Shown: positions 52,801 through 63,214 of the stretch, in pieces
Position numbering within the stretch: the stretch's first letter is position 1
How the letters are laid out: the number at the start of each line of letters is the position of its first letter
Origin: Planctellipticum variicoloris
Lineage (GTDB): Bacteria; Planctomycetota; Planctomycetia; Planctomycetales; Planctomycetaceae
Direction: 5' to 3'
DNA: 64,000 nt
Assembly (NCBI RefSeq): GCF_030622045.1
Contig: NZ_CP130886.1
Location: 1,178,001-1,242,000 of the forward strand
Notes under the pieces: generated by a model
Database searches by the model: none
Told to the model about the DNA's origin: nothing
Seen by the model: only the letters and a program-made list of their open reading frames with translations
Translations under genes and position numbers: made by a program

Positions 52801-55800
52801 TCGACCAGGCAGTTCGTCATTGTCATCCGCGCCATTCAGGCGCGGCCCCATTGAAGCCTCATTAACGCTCAGCGGTTCACGGCCCTGCTCAGCGGAGTCA
52901 TCCGCGCCATTCAGGCGCGGCCCCATTGAAGCTTGCTGGATCCCTGGTAGGCCCGATGCAGGAGCAGGTCATCCGCGCCATTCAGGCGCGGCCCCATTGA
53001 AGCGACCGTGGAAAGATTCGTAATCGGAATGACGGCCGTGTCATCCGCGCCATTCAGGCGCGGCCCCATTGAAGCGAGGATGACGACGGGCCGTTCAATC
53101 GCGACAGGGACACGTCATCCGCGCCATTCAGGCGCGGCCCCATTGAAGCAAGTGGTACTAACGGGAGGTGACAACGTGCCAGCTTGTCATCCGCGCCATT
53201 CAGGCGCGGCCCCATTGAAGCGCCGACGCAGCGTCCGTGTTGACCTCCGTGCCATCGTACGTCATCCGCGCCATTCAGGCGCGGCCCCATTGAAGCTATG
53301 TTTGAGTGTGTCTGACTCACTCACGCAAGGGAAGTCATCCGCGCCATTCAGGCGCGGCCCCATTGAAGCCGAGACGAATGCCGCCACATGGGCAGGCTCT
53401 GCGTTCAGTCATCCGCGCCATTCAGGCGCGGCCCCATTGAAGCCCTTTGATCCCAGCGTGATCGATCAGCGGGCGACGGGTCATCCGCGCCATTCAGGCG
53501 CGGCCCCATTGAAGCGTGGTGACGGGGGAACCGGGGGAACCGGCGGCGCTGGGTCATCCGCGCCATTCAGGCGCGGCCCCATTGAAGCTTGAATCCGCCG
53601 ACTGCCATCCATGCTTCTTTTCGGGGTCATCCGCGCCATTCAGGCGCGGCCCCATTGAAGCGTAGCCTTCACCCTCCAGGCAGCAGACGCCGATCCGCAG
53701 TCATCCGCGCCATTCAGGCGCGGCCCCATTGAAGCCTGCAGGCAATCGCGCGGTCTCCGCCCAACGTGACCTGTCATCCGCGCCATTCAGGCGCGGCCCC
53801 ATTGAAGCCGGCCGCCCGTCCAGGCGATCGTGTCGATCGCTTACGTCGTCATCCGCGCCATTCAGGCGCGGCCCCATTGAAGCATGCCGGGGACGGCCAC
53901 AAGCTGACCCTCCAGCCACTGGTCATCCGCGCCATTCAGGCGCGGCCCCATTGAAGCCGCTATGCCGGCAGGAGCGATGTACCACCCGCCGAGTCATCCG
54001 CGCCATTCAGGCGCGGCCCCATTGAAGCAATGAAAGCCTTGCGAAACCGTCTGGTATGGTCCGACGTCATCCGCGCCATTCAGGCGCGGCCCCATTGAAG
54101 CTTCTGCATCGACGGCGACACGCAAGCGGTTTCAGCGGTCATCCGCGCCATTCAGGCGCGGCCCCATTGAAGCGTCGAAATGGACGAACACGGACGACTG
54201 ACTCCAATTGGTCATCCGCGCCATTCAGGCGCGGCCCCATTGAAGCCCTCGCCCATTCGCGGGTCGGCCTTAGCCGCCCCGCGGTCATCCGCGCCATTCA
54301 GGCGCGGCCCCATTGAAGCGAGTACGTCGCCTCGCGGTTTGTCGAATGCTACGAAAGTCATCCGCGCCATTCAGGCGCGGCCCCATTGAAGCTGCACCCA
54401 GCCCGGACCGAACAGTTTCCTCCCGAGCTTGTCATCCGCGCCATTCAGGCGCGGCCCCATTGAAGCGGTCCTGTCGCTGGCGGACCACAGCAGGTTCCGC
54501 GACTGTCATCCGCGCCATTCAGGCGCGGCCCCATTGAAGCGAGGTCAAATTCAACAAACATCCAGCGATAAGCAGGAGTCATCCGCGCCATTCAGGCGCG
54601 GCCCCATTGAAGCTGAAGTGGTCGATGGGTGCGGACTGGCCGGCAATCAGTCATCCGCGCCATTCAGGCGCGGCCCCATTGAAGCGTCGAGACTGCTGCT
54701 GCCGGGCACGTGGTCAGAAATGTCATCCGCGCCATTCAGGCGCGGCCCCATTGAAGCGAGCCGCAGGACGTGGCGAAGATGATCGCCGTCCTGGTCATCC
54801 GCGCCATTCAGGCGCGGCCCCATTGAAGCTCCGGGGTTTCGCGGGTCATTCAGCAGCTACCATTGCGTGTCATCCGCGCCATTCAGGCGCGGCCCCATTG
54901 AAGCAGCCCAGTTCCCGGTGTTGTCCCAGTAATTCGGACCTGGTCATCCGCGCCATTCAGGCGCGGCCCCATTGAAGCGCGCTCATCCCACGCCCGCTTC
55001 GCGAACGCAACAATCGTCATCCGCGCCATTCAGGCGCGGCCCCATTGAAGCAACGCCGTGTTCGATGCGATGGTCGCCGATCCGGCCGGTCATCCGCGCC
55101 ATTCAGGCGCGGCCCCATTGAAGCCACGCCTGCCGGCGGCGTCCCGCCGTCAGGTCCGGACGTCATCCGCGCCATTCAGGCGCGGCCCCATTGAAGCGCG
55201 ACGGCTGAGCAGCGCGAGCGGCTCCTGCAGCGTGGTCATCCGCGCCATTCAGGCGCGGCCCCATTGAAGCTTTTCGAGCTGGTCGAAGATCTCGCGGACG
55301 CGATTGATGTCATCCGCGCCATTCAGGCGCGGCCCCATTGAAGCCTCGACGCGGACAACACTCTCCCGGCGACGTTCATTCAGGTCATCCGCGCCATTCA
55401 GGCGCGGCCCCATTGAAGCGGGAGGCGATGGACTCCATCGCCGGTATCGAGACGTGTCATCCGCGCCATTCAGGCGCGGCCCCATTGAAGCTGCTCAACT
55501 TGTCCCGGTTGTCCCTGTGTCTCTGGCAAGTCATCCGCGCCATTCAGGCGCGGCCCCATTGAAGCCGGCGGGCGAGATCGGCATCCATTTCCGCCATGAC
55601 TTGTCATCCGCGCCATTCAGGCGCGGCCCCATTGAAGCCAGGCGTCACGCAACGCCAGGGCCGCGGCGATCGCATGTCATCCGCGCCATTCAGGCGCGGC
55701 CCCATTGAAGCTCGTACGATCCCGACGGCTGGCAGCCGAAGGCGGCGAGGTCATCCGCGCCATTCAGGCGCGGCCCCATTGAAGCGTCCGAGGGTGGCGG

Positions 55801-56009
55801 GGCGGTCGTGCGGCATGGCGGTCAGGTCATCCGCGCCATTCAGGCGCGGCCCCATTGAAGCGCGGATCGGATGTTTGCGCCGAGGTATTGGCCGAAGGTG
55901 TCATCCGCGCCATTCAGGCGCGGCCCCATTGAAGCTCTTCACCGGCCCGACGCCGCCTCAAGAGCTGTACGACGTCATCCGCGCCATTCAGGCGCGACTC
56001 CATTGAAGC
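46825..56009 (+). CRISPR. CRISPR array, 126 repeats and 125 spacers (type I-G)
   Basis: The 36-bp repeat begins GTCATCCGCGCCATTCAGGC and ends GGCCCCATTGAAGC; a 7-bp stem CCGCGCC/GGCGCGG encloses a five-base loop (ATTCA). Counting start positions gave 126 copies at a pitch of 71-77 bp, so spacers are 35-41 bp, mostly 36-38. The last repeat (55974-56009) has two substitutions (GCGACTCC for GCGGCCCC), marking the distal end; the others looked identical by eye. The spacers are diverse and I saw no obvious duplicates, but not every pair was compared. The length and repeat uniformity suggest an active or recently active array. The many open frames with repeated SSAPFRRGPIEA or HPRHSGAAPLK are artefacts of the repeat. 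Confidence 0.99.
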
Positions 56010-56290
56010 AGCAACAGCCCGTTGACGACGAGCGACGTTCCCGCAGGTCAGCGGTCCAGGCGGGATCGCCCGTCGCGCGGCCGACGTGCGGCCGCCGAAA
56101 GCTTCGCCGTTGCGATAGAAGCGGACCGTTCCGGCGGGATCGTAAGTGACCGCAATGTGCTGCCAGGCCACTCGGCTGCCTCCGACTGAAAGGCTTCCGA
56201 ATCGGTCCCGAAGCCGAGGTTGAGGACCAGCATCCGGCGATTCGGTCTCGCCGGCATCAGGGAGAGCTGGTAGTCGTGATGCGACACGTA
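56010..56290 (-). pseudogene. LamG/concanavalin-like domain remnant abutting the array
   Basis: Minus-strand pieces read SHHDYQLSLMPARPNRRMLV then LNLGFGTDSEAF in one frame, VAWQHIAVTYDPAGTVRFYR then NGEAFGGRTSAA in another, and a third fragment (GTSLVVNGLLL) just before the last CRISPR repeat. Together these are most of a LamG lectin-like domain of the kind found in planctomycete secreted proteins, now split by at least two frameshifts. It stops exactly at the array end. Confidence 0.65.
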
Positions 56291-56628
56291 TTGCTTGCAG
56301 AGGAGACCCGCGAGGCGACGTCACAACGCCTGCCTCCACTGTGGTCATCAGGTCGCAATTTGCGGTTTTCCGACTCTCATGCGGACTTCGAAACGCAAGC
56401 AGAACCGCTGCCGCCGACCAGGCCCAACACGCAAGGCATTGCGCTGGATGTCTTTGACAGTGCGATTCGTCGAACCGGGGATGATAATCGCTCTCATCTG
56501 AGAGCAATGGCCAAACCTCGGTCACGCGTTTGGTCTGCCTTGGTGGAAATGCACCAGAAGAAAGGAGAGCCTTCGAGCCGAGGAAATCGGCAAGGAGACG
56601 AATCGACGGCGAAGCGAGATGGCAATCG
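56291..56628. other. Noncoding or decayed stretch, nothing recognised
   Basis: Lies between the LamG-like and FGE-sulfatase-like fragments. It may be degraded sequence of the same former gene; no motif is left that I can name. Confidence 0.4.
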
Positions 56629-56907
56629 TCACAGCCCTGAGTAGATCGTGAAGAAGCTGCGGGACGACCGTAATCCGTGCGAACGCCAGTTGAGATCTTT
56701 GTCCTTGCGACGGGTTCCTTTGGGTATGCAGAGATCGCCGCCGAAGCGTTCGGCGTCGGCGACGTATCCGGTTGCCTCAGCGGATTTGCGGAACTGAGCG
56801 ATGGTGACTTCGGTTTCGCCCAGATAGCAGGTGCGGGTGATGATCGCGTCGAACGTCGCATGCAGAGTAAGTCTGCCGTTCGTGCCTTGCCGTAGCCTGT
56901 CGCGCAT
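56629..56907 (-). pseudogene. Formylglycine-generating-enzyme-like (FGE-sulfatase) fragment
   Basis: The frame contains CYLGETEVTIAQFRKSAEAT then GYVADAERFGG and DLNWRSHGL. This matches the SUMF1/FGE-sulfatase domain (a YxGxxEVTxxQFxxFxxATGY segment followed by NWRxPG), but a stop comes soon after and the catalytic half is absent. Together with the neighbouring LamG piece it looks like debris of secreted-protein genes. Confidence 0.65.
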
Positions 56908-57000
56908 TGGGAATCGCCCAGATCGCGAGGTACAAATGTCCGCATCGCGAGATCTGGGAGTGTCCGCCCGATGAGATTTTGGATGTGACTTTGACGTTAC

Positions 57001-57100
57001 TAACCCGCATTATTCATCACCCGGTTCGTCGCAGCGGCCACTTGCTCTCCGAGCGAGCCGACGTCGAAACGATGAACTGATTGATGAATAATGCGGGCTA
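57001..57100. repeat. 100-bp element with 19-bp terminal inverted repeats (MITE-like)
   Basis: TAACCCGCATTATTCATCA at 57001-57019 and its complement at 57082-57100 agree at 18 of 19 positions. The 62 bp between carry no gene. The outer motif CCGCATTATTCATCA is AT-rich against its surroundings, like the ends of an insertion sequence. No clear target-site duplication was found. Confidence 0.6.
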
Positions 57101-57588
57101 ATGTATCGACGTCGATCTTGATCCGGGCCTTCCACCGACCGCTGGCGGTCAGCCGAGTCCGACGGAACCCTAGTCAATGCCAGAAATCAACTGGCTGTTC
57201 GTGCAGAAATCCGCTGATGGCCGAAGAGTCGCAGTGGTTCTGAAGGATGGCGCAAACCACGGTCGTCAGAATGGCCGATAAGACGTAGTGTCTTCCGCAG
57301 CGCCCTCGCAGATCAGCGGCTTGCGTCAAACCCTGACGCAAGTCCTGTCGAGGGTCGGCGTGTACCGAAAAACCTCCTTGCGGACAAACGAGACTCCTGC
57401 AGACTTACCCCCAAGTCTACTTGACCACAGCTTGGGAAGCGCCGTGGACATCTGCGAGGTCGTTTGACGCTTTCCGGCAACAGCAGTACGTTAGCGGTTT
57501 CCAAACCGAATTCCTGTTGCACGATACTCCTTAAGCCGGGCGGGGCTGTTTCAGCGGCACCGTTCCTGCCTGGAAGGTTTTCCGCCTG
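57101..57588. other. Intergenic region before the transporter gene
   Basis: No gene or RNA is supported. A possible promoter for the transporter must lie here but no strong match is evident. Confidence 0.4.
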
Positions 57589-60093
57589 ATGTTTTCCCGA
57601 GTCGGCCAGTTGTTGGTGCGCCACTGGCTGCCGGTCTGGCTGGCGTGGGTGGTCGTGCTGGTTCTGGTTGCGTGGCAGGCGCCGCCGCTGGAATCCGTGG
57701 TCAAGACGGGGGAATTCGCATTTCTGCCGTCCGACAGCCCGAGCCTGATCGGCGAGAAGCTGTTTTCCAGGGCGTTTCCGAACGATCTGCTGGCCAGCAG
57801 CGTGGTGATCGTCGTTCGCCGGACGAGCCAGTCGGGCGGTCTGCAGGAGAAGGACTGGGACTTCGTTGACGACGGAGTTGACGACGGGAGCAAGCCCAAC
57901 GACTTCGAACTTCGCGAGCGCATATTGCGGATCGCCGAAGAAGGAGGAGGGCTGGCGCAAGCCGATGACGATGAGCCAGCGGCGGAGAAGGGGAGCGAGA
58001 AGCGACCGGCCCCGTCGATCATCACGAGCGTCACCACGTTTCGAGACAAGAATCTGGGCGACCTGCTGAAGAGCGCGGACAATCAAGCGACGCTGGTGAT
58101 TGTGGGGCTGACGACCGAGTTTCTCGACGCCAAGAACGGCGAGACGGTTCGTAAGATCGAGCAGCTTCTGCAGGACGATCTGGAGTTCCGGCGGCATATT
58201 CCGGCGGGGCTGGATATTTCTCTGAGCGGCACGGCGACGGTCGGTCGTGACATGCTGGTCGCGCAGAAGGACAGCGCGCGGGCGACCGAGCACCTGACGG
58301 TGGTGCTGGTGGTGGTGCTGTTGATCATCATTTATCGCGCGCCGTTGCTGGCGTTGATTCCGCTGGTGACCGTGGTCGTCTCGGTCAAATTGACGATGAG
58401 CCTGCTGATTCTGGGGGCGGAGCGGGGGCTGATCACGCTGTTTCAGGGGGTGGAGTCGTACGTCACGGTTTTGCTGTACGGGGCGGGAGTCGACTATTGC
58501 CTGTTCCTGATCGCGCGCTACAAGGAAGAACTGGACGAGGGGGCGAGTCTAGAGGAGGCGGTTTCAAATGCCGTCGCCAAAGTGGGGCACGCCATCACCG
58601 CCAGCGCCGGGACGGTGATCTGCGGCATCGGGATGATGGTGTTTGCGCAGTTCGGCAAGTTTCGCGAGGCGGGGATTGCGATCGCGTTCGGATTGGCCGT
58701 GGTGCTGCTGGCATCGATGACCTTTACTCCCGCGATGCTCCGCATGACGGGGCGCTGGGCGTTCTGGCCCCAGATGCGGAAGGAACGGGTGTCGGGGGAT
58801 GCCGGCTGGATTCCGTCGACGCCGCTGTCTGCTCACTTCGGGCAACTGGACTGGCTGCAGAATACCTGGGAAGTCGTCGGACGAGCGTTGTTGAAGCGGC
58901 CGGGGTGGATCTGGCTGGGGACGATGGCGGCGATGGCTCCGTTTGCGATTGTCGGAGCAATTTTCTATACGCATCTCAGCTACGGGCTGCTGTCGGACCT
59001 GCCGTCGAATTCGCCGTGCGTTGTCGGGACGAAGGCGGTCAGGGAGCACTTTGCCGCCGGGGCCACCGGCACAATCACCGTGCTGCTGAAGAACGACTCG
59101 GTCGATTTCGCGCAGATCGACGGAGAGGGGGCGGGGCTGCCGGCGATTGAGACGCTGACTGAAGCGCTGCGATCGCGCAAGGGGGAGCTGCAGTTCGCCG
59201 ATATTCGGAGCGCGTCGCATCCTCTGGGGGGAGACAAGGGGCTTGATAGCTGGGGGACCGGCGTCAAAGCGAAGCTGGCGCGGGACCGGGCGATCAGGCA
59301 CTACGTCAGTTCGACCGAAGGAATGGACGGCCATGTGACGCGGCTCGACATCACGGCCGAAAACGATCCGTTTGCGCGGGACAGTATCGCTCAACTGACC
59401 CGTCTGGAAAACGAGATCCGATCGCTGCTTCCCGAAGAGCTGCAGGGGAAGACCGCGTTGTCGATCATCGGCCCGACGGCCAGCATTCGCGATCTCAAGA
59501 TTGTGACCGACGGCGATCAGATCCGGATCGACTCGCTGGTGATCGGCGGCGTGTTTCTGATTCTTGTCGTTCTGCTGCGAAAGCCGGCCATCTGCGCCTA
59601 CTTGATCGTCAGCGTGCTGTTCAGCTACCTGGTGGCGCTGGGAGCCACGTACCTGTTCTACTGGGCGATGGATCCGACCGAATTCGCGGGGCTGGACTGG
59701 AAGGTTCCAATGTTCCTGTTCACGATCCTGATCGCCGTCGGCGAAGACTACAACATCTTCCTGATGACGCGGATCGAGGAGGAGCAGCGCCGACTGGGGC
59801 CGGTGCAGGGAGTCGTGCATGCCCTGTCCCTGACGGGGCGGATCATTTCGAGCTGCGGGATCATTATGGCCGGGACGTTTGCCTCGCTGATGGCCGGCAG
59901 CCTGAAAGGGATGTCCCAGCTTGGATTTGCGCTGGCATTTGGCGTGCTGCTCGACACCTTTGTGGTGCGGCCGATTCTGGTCCCGTCGTATCTGGTCCTG
60001 CTGCATCAGGGGCGGTTCGGTAAACTGGGGCGGTGGCTGGGAGCTCAGCCGCTGGCGCCCGAAGCAACGCCTGAAACTCATCCGGCCAACTAG
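57589..60093 (+). CDS. MMPL/RND-family membrane transporter
   Basis: 834 residues in two similar halves, as in MMPL/HpnN proteins. Each half has one N-terminal transmembrane helix (about 10-30; about 440-465), a large extracytoplasmic domain, and a five-helix bundle (about 235-390; about 650-810). In the first bundle LLYGAGVDYCLFLIARYKEE is the GxxxD-type motif with acidic residues in a transmembrane helix, and in the second LIAVGEDYNIFLMTRIEEEQ is its counterpart. These residues carry the proton current in RND transporters. Substrates are usually lipids or hopanoids, possibly here an envelope lipid. It is followed 40 bp later by the peptidase gene. Confidence 0.9.
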   Translation: MFSRVGQLLVRHWLPVWLAWVVVLVLVAWQAPPLESVVKTGEFAFLPSDSPSLIGEKLFSRAFPNDLLASSVVIVVRRTSQSGGLQEKDWDFVDDGVDDGSKPNDFELRERILRIAEEGGGLAQADDDEPAAEKGSEKRPAPSIITSVTTFRDKNLGDLLKSADNQATLVIVGLTTEFLDAKNGETVRKIEQLLQDDLEFRRHIPAGLDISLSGTATVGRDMLVAQKDSARATEHLTVVLVVVLLIIIYRAPLLALIPLVTVVVSVKLTMSLLILGAERGLITLFQGVESYVTVLLYGAGVDYCLFLIARYKEELDEGASLEEAVSNAVAKVGHAITASAGTVICGIGMMVFAQFGKFREAGIAIAFGLAVVLLASMTFTPAMLRMTGRWAFWPQMRKERVSGDAGWIPSTPLSAHFGQLDWLQNTWEVVGRALLKRPGWIWLGTMAAMAPFAIVGAIFYTHLSYGLLSDLPSNSPCVVGTKAVREHFAAGATGTITVLLKNDSVDFAQIDGEGAGLPAIETLTEALRSRKGELQFADIRSASHPLGGDKGLDSWGTGVKAKLARDRAIRHYVSSTEGMDGHVTRLDITAENDPFARDSIAQLTRLENEIRSLLPEELQGKTALSIIGPTASIRDLKIVTDGDQIRIDSLVIGGVFLILVVLLRKPAICAYLIVSVLFSYLVALGATYLFYWAMDPTEFAGLDWKVPMFLFTILIAVGEDYNIFLMTRIEEEQRRLGPVQGVVHALSLTGRIISSCGIIMAGTFASLMAGSLKGMSQLGFALAFGVLLDTFVVRPILVPSYLVLLHQGRFGKLGRWLGAQPLAPEATPETHPAN

Positions 60094-60132
60094 CAGCCCT
60101 GCTGCCCGATCTCGACCTGTCCGTACTGGAGC

Positions 60133-61230
60133 ATGATGCCCGTAGACCGCCCAGCCGCCCGCCGGTCGAAGCTGTTGCAGGGCGTTCGAGCCGCCAAGCT
60201 CGACGCGTTGCTGGTCACCAACCCGATCAATGTGACGTACCTCACGGGATTTACAGGTGACTCGAGTTACCTGCTGATCGGGCCGCGGAAGACGGTGCTG
60301 TTCAGCGACAGTCGTTTTGAGACACAGCTTCAGGATGAATGTCCAGGGCTGGAGGTTCATATCCGGACCTCCAAAACGCAGATGGGGGAGGTTCTCACTC
60401 GGGAACTGCCGAAACTGGGGCTGAAAGACCTCGGCATCGAGTCGGCTTCCATGACCGTCGCCGTTCGCGACCATCTCGCCGAGAAGCTCGCGGGACTGCC
60501 GCTCTCGCCGCAAGTCTCACTGGTGGAAGATCTTCGGCAGATCAAGGATGCCGAGGAAATCCAGGAAATCCGCATTGCGGTCCGGCAGGCGGAGCAGGGA
60601 TTTCAACTGCTGCGAGCCTTGCTGAAACCGGAGATGACCGAGCGCGAGGCGGCCAACGAACTGGAGCATGCGATGCGCCGGTTCGGTGCGCTGCGGGCGG
60701 CCTTCGAGCCGATCGTGGGGGTCGGGCCCCGGTCCGCGCTGCCTCACGGACGACCCAGCGGAGTACACCTTTCCGAGGCGGGATTCGTGCTGTTTGACTG
60801 GGGGGCGGTGAGTCCGCGGGGGTATCACAGTGACTTGACGAGGGTTATACCCACCGGTAAACTCCCGCCCAAACTGGATAAGGTGTATAGAGTTGTGTTG
60901 AATGCGCAGGAGGCAGCGATCGCGGGAATCCGCCCCGGTCGGCCTGCTGTCGAAGTTGACGCAATCGCCCGGAAGGTGATCGAAGACGCTGGATTCGGCA
61001 AGTTTTTCGGCCACGGACTGGGACACGGCATCGGACTTCAGATTCACGAAGAGCCACGGATGAGTCCCATCTCCCGAGATGTGTTTCGTCCGGGGATGGT
61101 GGTGACAGTGGAACCGGGGATCTATCTGCCAGGGATCGGCGGCGTCCGGATTGAAGACGACATTCTGGTCACCCGCGACGGGTGCGAGGTGCTGTCTTCC
61201 GTCCCGAAGGGGCTGGATTCCCTGGCCTAG
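60133..61230 (+). CDS. M24 aminopeptidase (Xaa-Pro peptidase/PepP-PepQ type)
   Basis: 365 residues. The N-terminal creatinase-like domain (DALLVTNPINVTYLTGFTGD) is followed by the pita-bread domain with all five metal ligands in context: FDWGAVSPRGYHSDLTRVIP (Asp and Asp), HGLGHGIGLQIHEEPRM (His), VVTVEPGIYLPG (Glu) and GVRIEDDILVT (Glu). It removes N-terminal residues ahead of proline, or splits Xaa-Pro dipeptides, in the cytoplasm. Planctomycetes and Firmicutes often have this gene directly upstream of accB (with or without efp), as here. ATG at 60133 or 60136. Confidence 0.92.
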   Translation: MMPVDRPAARRSKLLQGVRAAKLDALLVTNPINVTYLTGFTGDSSYLLIGPRKTVLFSDSRFETQLQDECPGLEVHIRTSKTQMGEVLTRELPKLGLKDLGIESASMTVAVRDHLAEKLAGLPLSPQVSLVEDLRQIKDAEEIQEIRIAVRQAEQGFQLLRALLKPEMTEREAANELEHAMRRFGALRAAFEPIVGVGPRSALPHGRPSGVHLSEAGFVLFDWGAVSPRGYHSDLTRVIPTGKLPPKLDKVYRVVLNAQEAAIAGIRPGRPAVEVDAIARKVIEDAGFGKFFGHGLGHGIGLQIHEEPRMSPISRDVFRPGMVVTVEPGIYLPGIGGVRIEDDILVTRDGCEVLSSVPKGLDSLA

Positions 61231-61303
61231 CTTCCTGCATCCAATCAGCGAACTCAGTCGGTGATCTCGGCCCGAGCCGGGCCGATACTCGGAAGGTTTC
61301 GGA

Positions 61304-61798
61304 ATGTCATCCAAGGATTCTGCATCGCGAGATCCGTTCGATCTTGAGAAGCTGCGGCAGCTTGTCGAGATGATGGAGAAGCACGGTTTGACGGAGGTGA
61401 GCCTCCGGCATGGCGAAGAGCAATGGCGGCTGCGCCGCGGCGGTCGCGCCGAACCGGTGCTGACGGCCGTTCCGCAGGCGGCGGCTCCGGTGGTCGCCGC
61501 CCCGGCGGCGGCGCCAGCGCCCGTTGCGCCGGCGTCGGCCCCGGCGGCGGTCGAACCGGCGGGGGTCGAGATCAAGAGTCCGACGGTCGGAACCTTCTAT
61601 GCGTCTCCCTCGCCGGACGAGCCTGCGTTCCTGCAGGTGGGGACGAAGGTCTCGCCGGATACGATTGTCTGTCTGATTGAGGCCATGAAGGTTTTCAACC
61701 AGATTCCCGCTGAAGTGAGCGGCACCGTGACTGCCATCCTTGTTAAGAATGGCGACGCCGTCGAGTACGGTCAGCCTCTCTTCCGCGTCAAGCCGTAA
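61304..61798 (+). CDS. accB: Biotin carboxyl carrier protein of acetyl-CoA carboxylase
   Basis: 164 residues: a helical N-terminal region ([20 protein letters not shown]), an Ala/Pro linker (about 60-85), and the biotinyl domain (about 88-164) with [14 protein letters not shown], the thumb of AccB, and EAMKVFNQI, whose Lys is biotinylated (the consensus is AMKM; here AMKV). It carries carboxyl groups between biotin carboxylase and carboxyltransferase in fatty acid synthesis. The accC gene follows after 66 bp. Confidence 0.95.
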   Translation: MSSKDSASRDPFDLEKLRQLVEMMEKHGLTEVSLRHGEEQWRLRRGGRAEPVLTAVPQAAAPVVAAPAAAPAPVAPASAPAAVEPAGVEIKSPTVGTFYASPSPDEPAFLQVGTKVSPDTIVCLIEAMKVFNQIPAEVSGTVTAILVKNGDAVEYGQPLFRVKP

Positions 61799-61864
61799 GG
61801 CGACAGCCCCATGGCCAAGAAGCGGTCAGCCGTCCGTTCCGCCCGCGCGAAGCAACCACCAGCC

Positions 61865-63214
61865 ATGTTTCAACGCATCCTTGTCGCCAATCGGGGCGAA
61901 ATCGCCCTGCGGATCCTCCGCGCCTGTCGCGAGATGGGGATCGAAACGGTCGCCGTCTTCAGCGAGGCGGACCGGGGCGCCGACTATCTCCGCATGGCGG
62001 ACGAGTCGATCTGCATCGGGCCCGCGCAGGCGGCGGGCAGCTATCTGCTGATCAAGAACATCATCAGCGCGGCCGAGATCGGCAACGTTCAGGCGATCCA
62101 TCCGGGCTACGGCTTCCTGGCTGAGAACGAGCACTTTGCCGAGGTCTGCCGGAGCTGCAACATCGAGTTCATCGGTCCGTCCGTGGACGCGATGTCCAAG
62201 CTGGGGGACAAGGTCACGGCAAAGGAAATCGCCAAGGCGGCGAAAGTGCCGCTGGTTCCGGGGAGCGACGGACTGGTGGCGACTGAGGCCGAGGCGCTGC
62301 AGATCGCCAACCGGATCGGTTATCCGGTGCTGATCAAGGCGACTGCCGGCGGAGGCGGCAAGGGGATGCGGGTTGCCCGCAATGACATTTCGCTGAAGAC
62401 CGGGCTCAAGCAGGCGGCGATGGAAGCGGAGAAGGCGTTCAATAACGCCGGCGTTTACATCGAGAAGTACGTCGAGAATCCTCGACACGTCGAAGTCCAG
62501 ATCATCGCCGACCTGCATGGCGAAGTGGTGCACCTGTGGGAGCGGGATTGCTCGACGCAGCGACGGCACCAGAAGCTGATCGAGGAATCGCCGGCTCCGA
62601 ACCTGCCGCAGGCGGTGCGGGAGGAGATCTGCAAGTCGGCGGTGCGGCTGGTGAAGTCGGCGGGGTATACCAACGCGGGAACGGTTGAGTTCATCGTCGA
62701 CAAAGACCACAACTTCTACTTCATCGAAGTGAATGCGCGGATTCAGGTCGAGCACCCGGTCAGCGAGCTGGTCACCGGGATCGATCTGATCCAGCAGCAG
62801 ATCCGGGTCGCCGCGGGGGAACCGCTTCCCTGGAAGCAGCGGAACATTCCGTGCAACGGAGCGGCGATCGAAGTTCGGATCAATGCGGAGGATCCGGAGA
62901 ATGATTTCCGCGGCTGCCCGGGACGGATTACAAAATTGCGAGTGCCGGGCGGGCATGGGGTGCGGTTTGATTCGCACGTCCACGAGGGATATTTCATTCC
63001 GCCGTACTATGATTCCATGATCGGCAAGCTGATCGTCTACAAGCCGACGCGGGAGGAGGCGATCGCCTGCCTGAAGCGTTGTCTGGACGAATTCGTGCTG
63101 GAAGGCGTGAAGACTTCGATTCCGCTGCTGAAGAAAATCTTGAACCAGGCGGCCTTCGTCGAGGGCCGGATGGACACGACGTTCGTTGAACAACATTTGG
63201 TGAGCAAGACATGA
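61865..63214 (+). CDS. accC: Biotin carboxylase subunit of acetyl-CoA carboxylase
   Basis: 449 residues from the ATG at 61865 ([20 protein letters not shown]), the normal AccC length; an upstream start at 61811 adds 18 basic residues with no counterpart in the family. ATP-grasp features are [34 protein letters not shown] and [16 protein letters not shown] with the catalytic Glu, Asn and Arg. It carboxylates biotin on AccB using ATP and bicarbonate. Its stop overlaps the next gene as ATGA. Confidence 0.97.
   Translation: MFQRILVANRGEIALRILRACREMGIETVAVFSEADRGADYLRMADESICIGPAQAAGSYLLIKNIISAAEIGNVQAIHPGYGFLAENEHFAEVCRSCNIEFIGPSVDAMSKLGDKVTAKEIAKAAKVPLVPGSDGLVATEAEALQIANRIGYPVLIKATAGGGGKGMRVARNDISLKTGLKQAAMEAEKAFNNAGVYIEKYVENPRHVEVQIIADLHGEVVHLWERDCSTQRRHQKLIEESPAPNLPQAVREEICKSAVRLVKSAGYTNAGTVEFIVDKDHNFYFIEVNARIQVEHPVSELVTGIDLIQQQIRVAAGEPLPWKQRNIPCNGAAIEVRINAEDPENDFRGCPGRITKLRVPGGHGVRFDSHVHEGYFIPPYYDSMIGKLIVYKPTREEAIACLKRCLDEFVLEGVKTSIPLLKKILNQAAFVEGRMDTTFVEQHLVSKT

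Noticed and set aside
46825-56009. Dozens of 60-190 residue open frames on both strands across the array, with repeated peptides such as SSAPFRRGPIEA and HPRHSGAAPLK or MGPRLNGADD
   Set aside because: They are translations of the CRISPR repeat in different frames, broken at spacers. They have no ribosome sites and no independent coding signal.
58564-60513. A 649-codon minus-strand open frame
   Set aside because: Antisense shadow of the MMPL transporter and the start of the peptidase gene; composition is Arg/His/Gln-rich with no domain.
61826-63196. A 456-codon minus-strand open frame
   Set aside because: Antisense shadow of accC, whose motifs and length are fully conserved on the plus strand.
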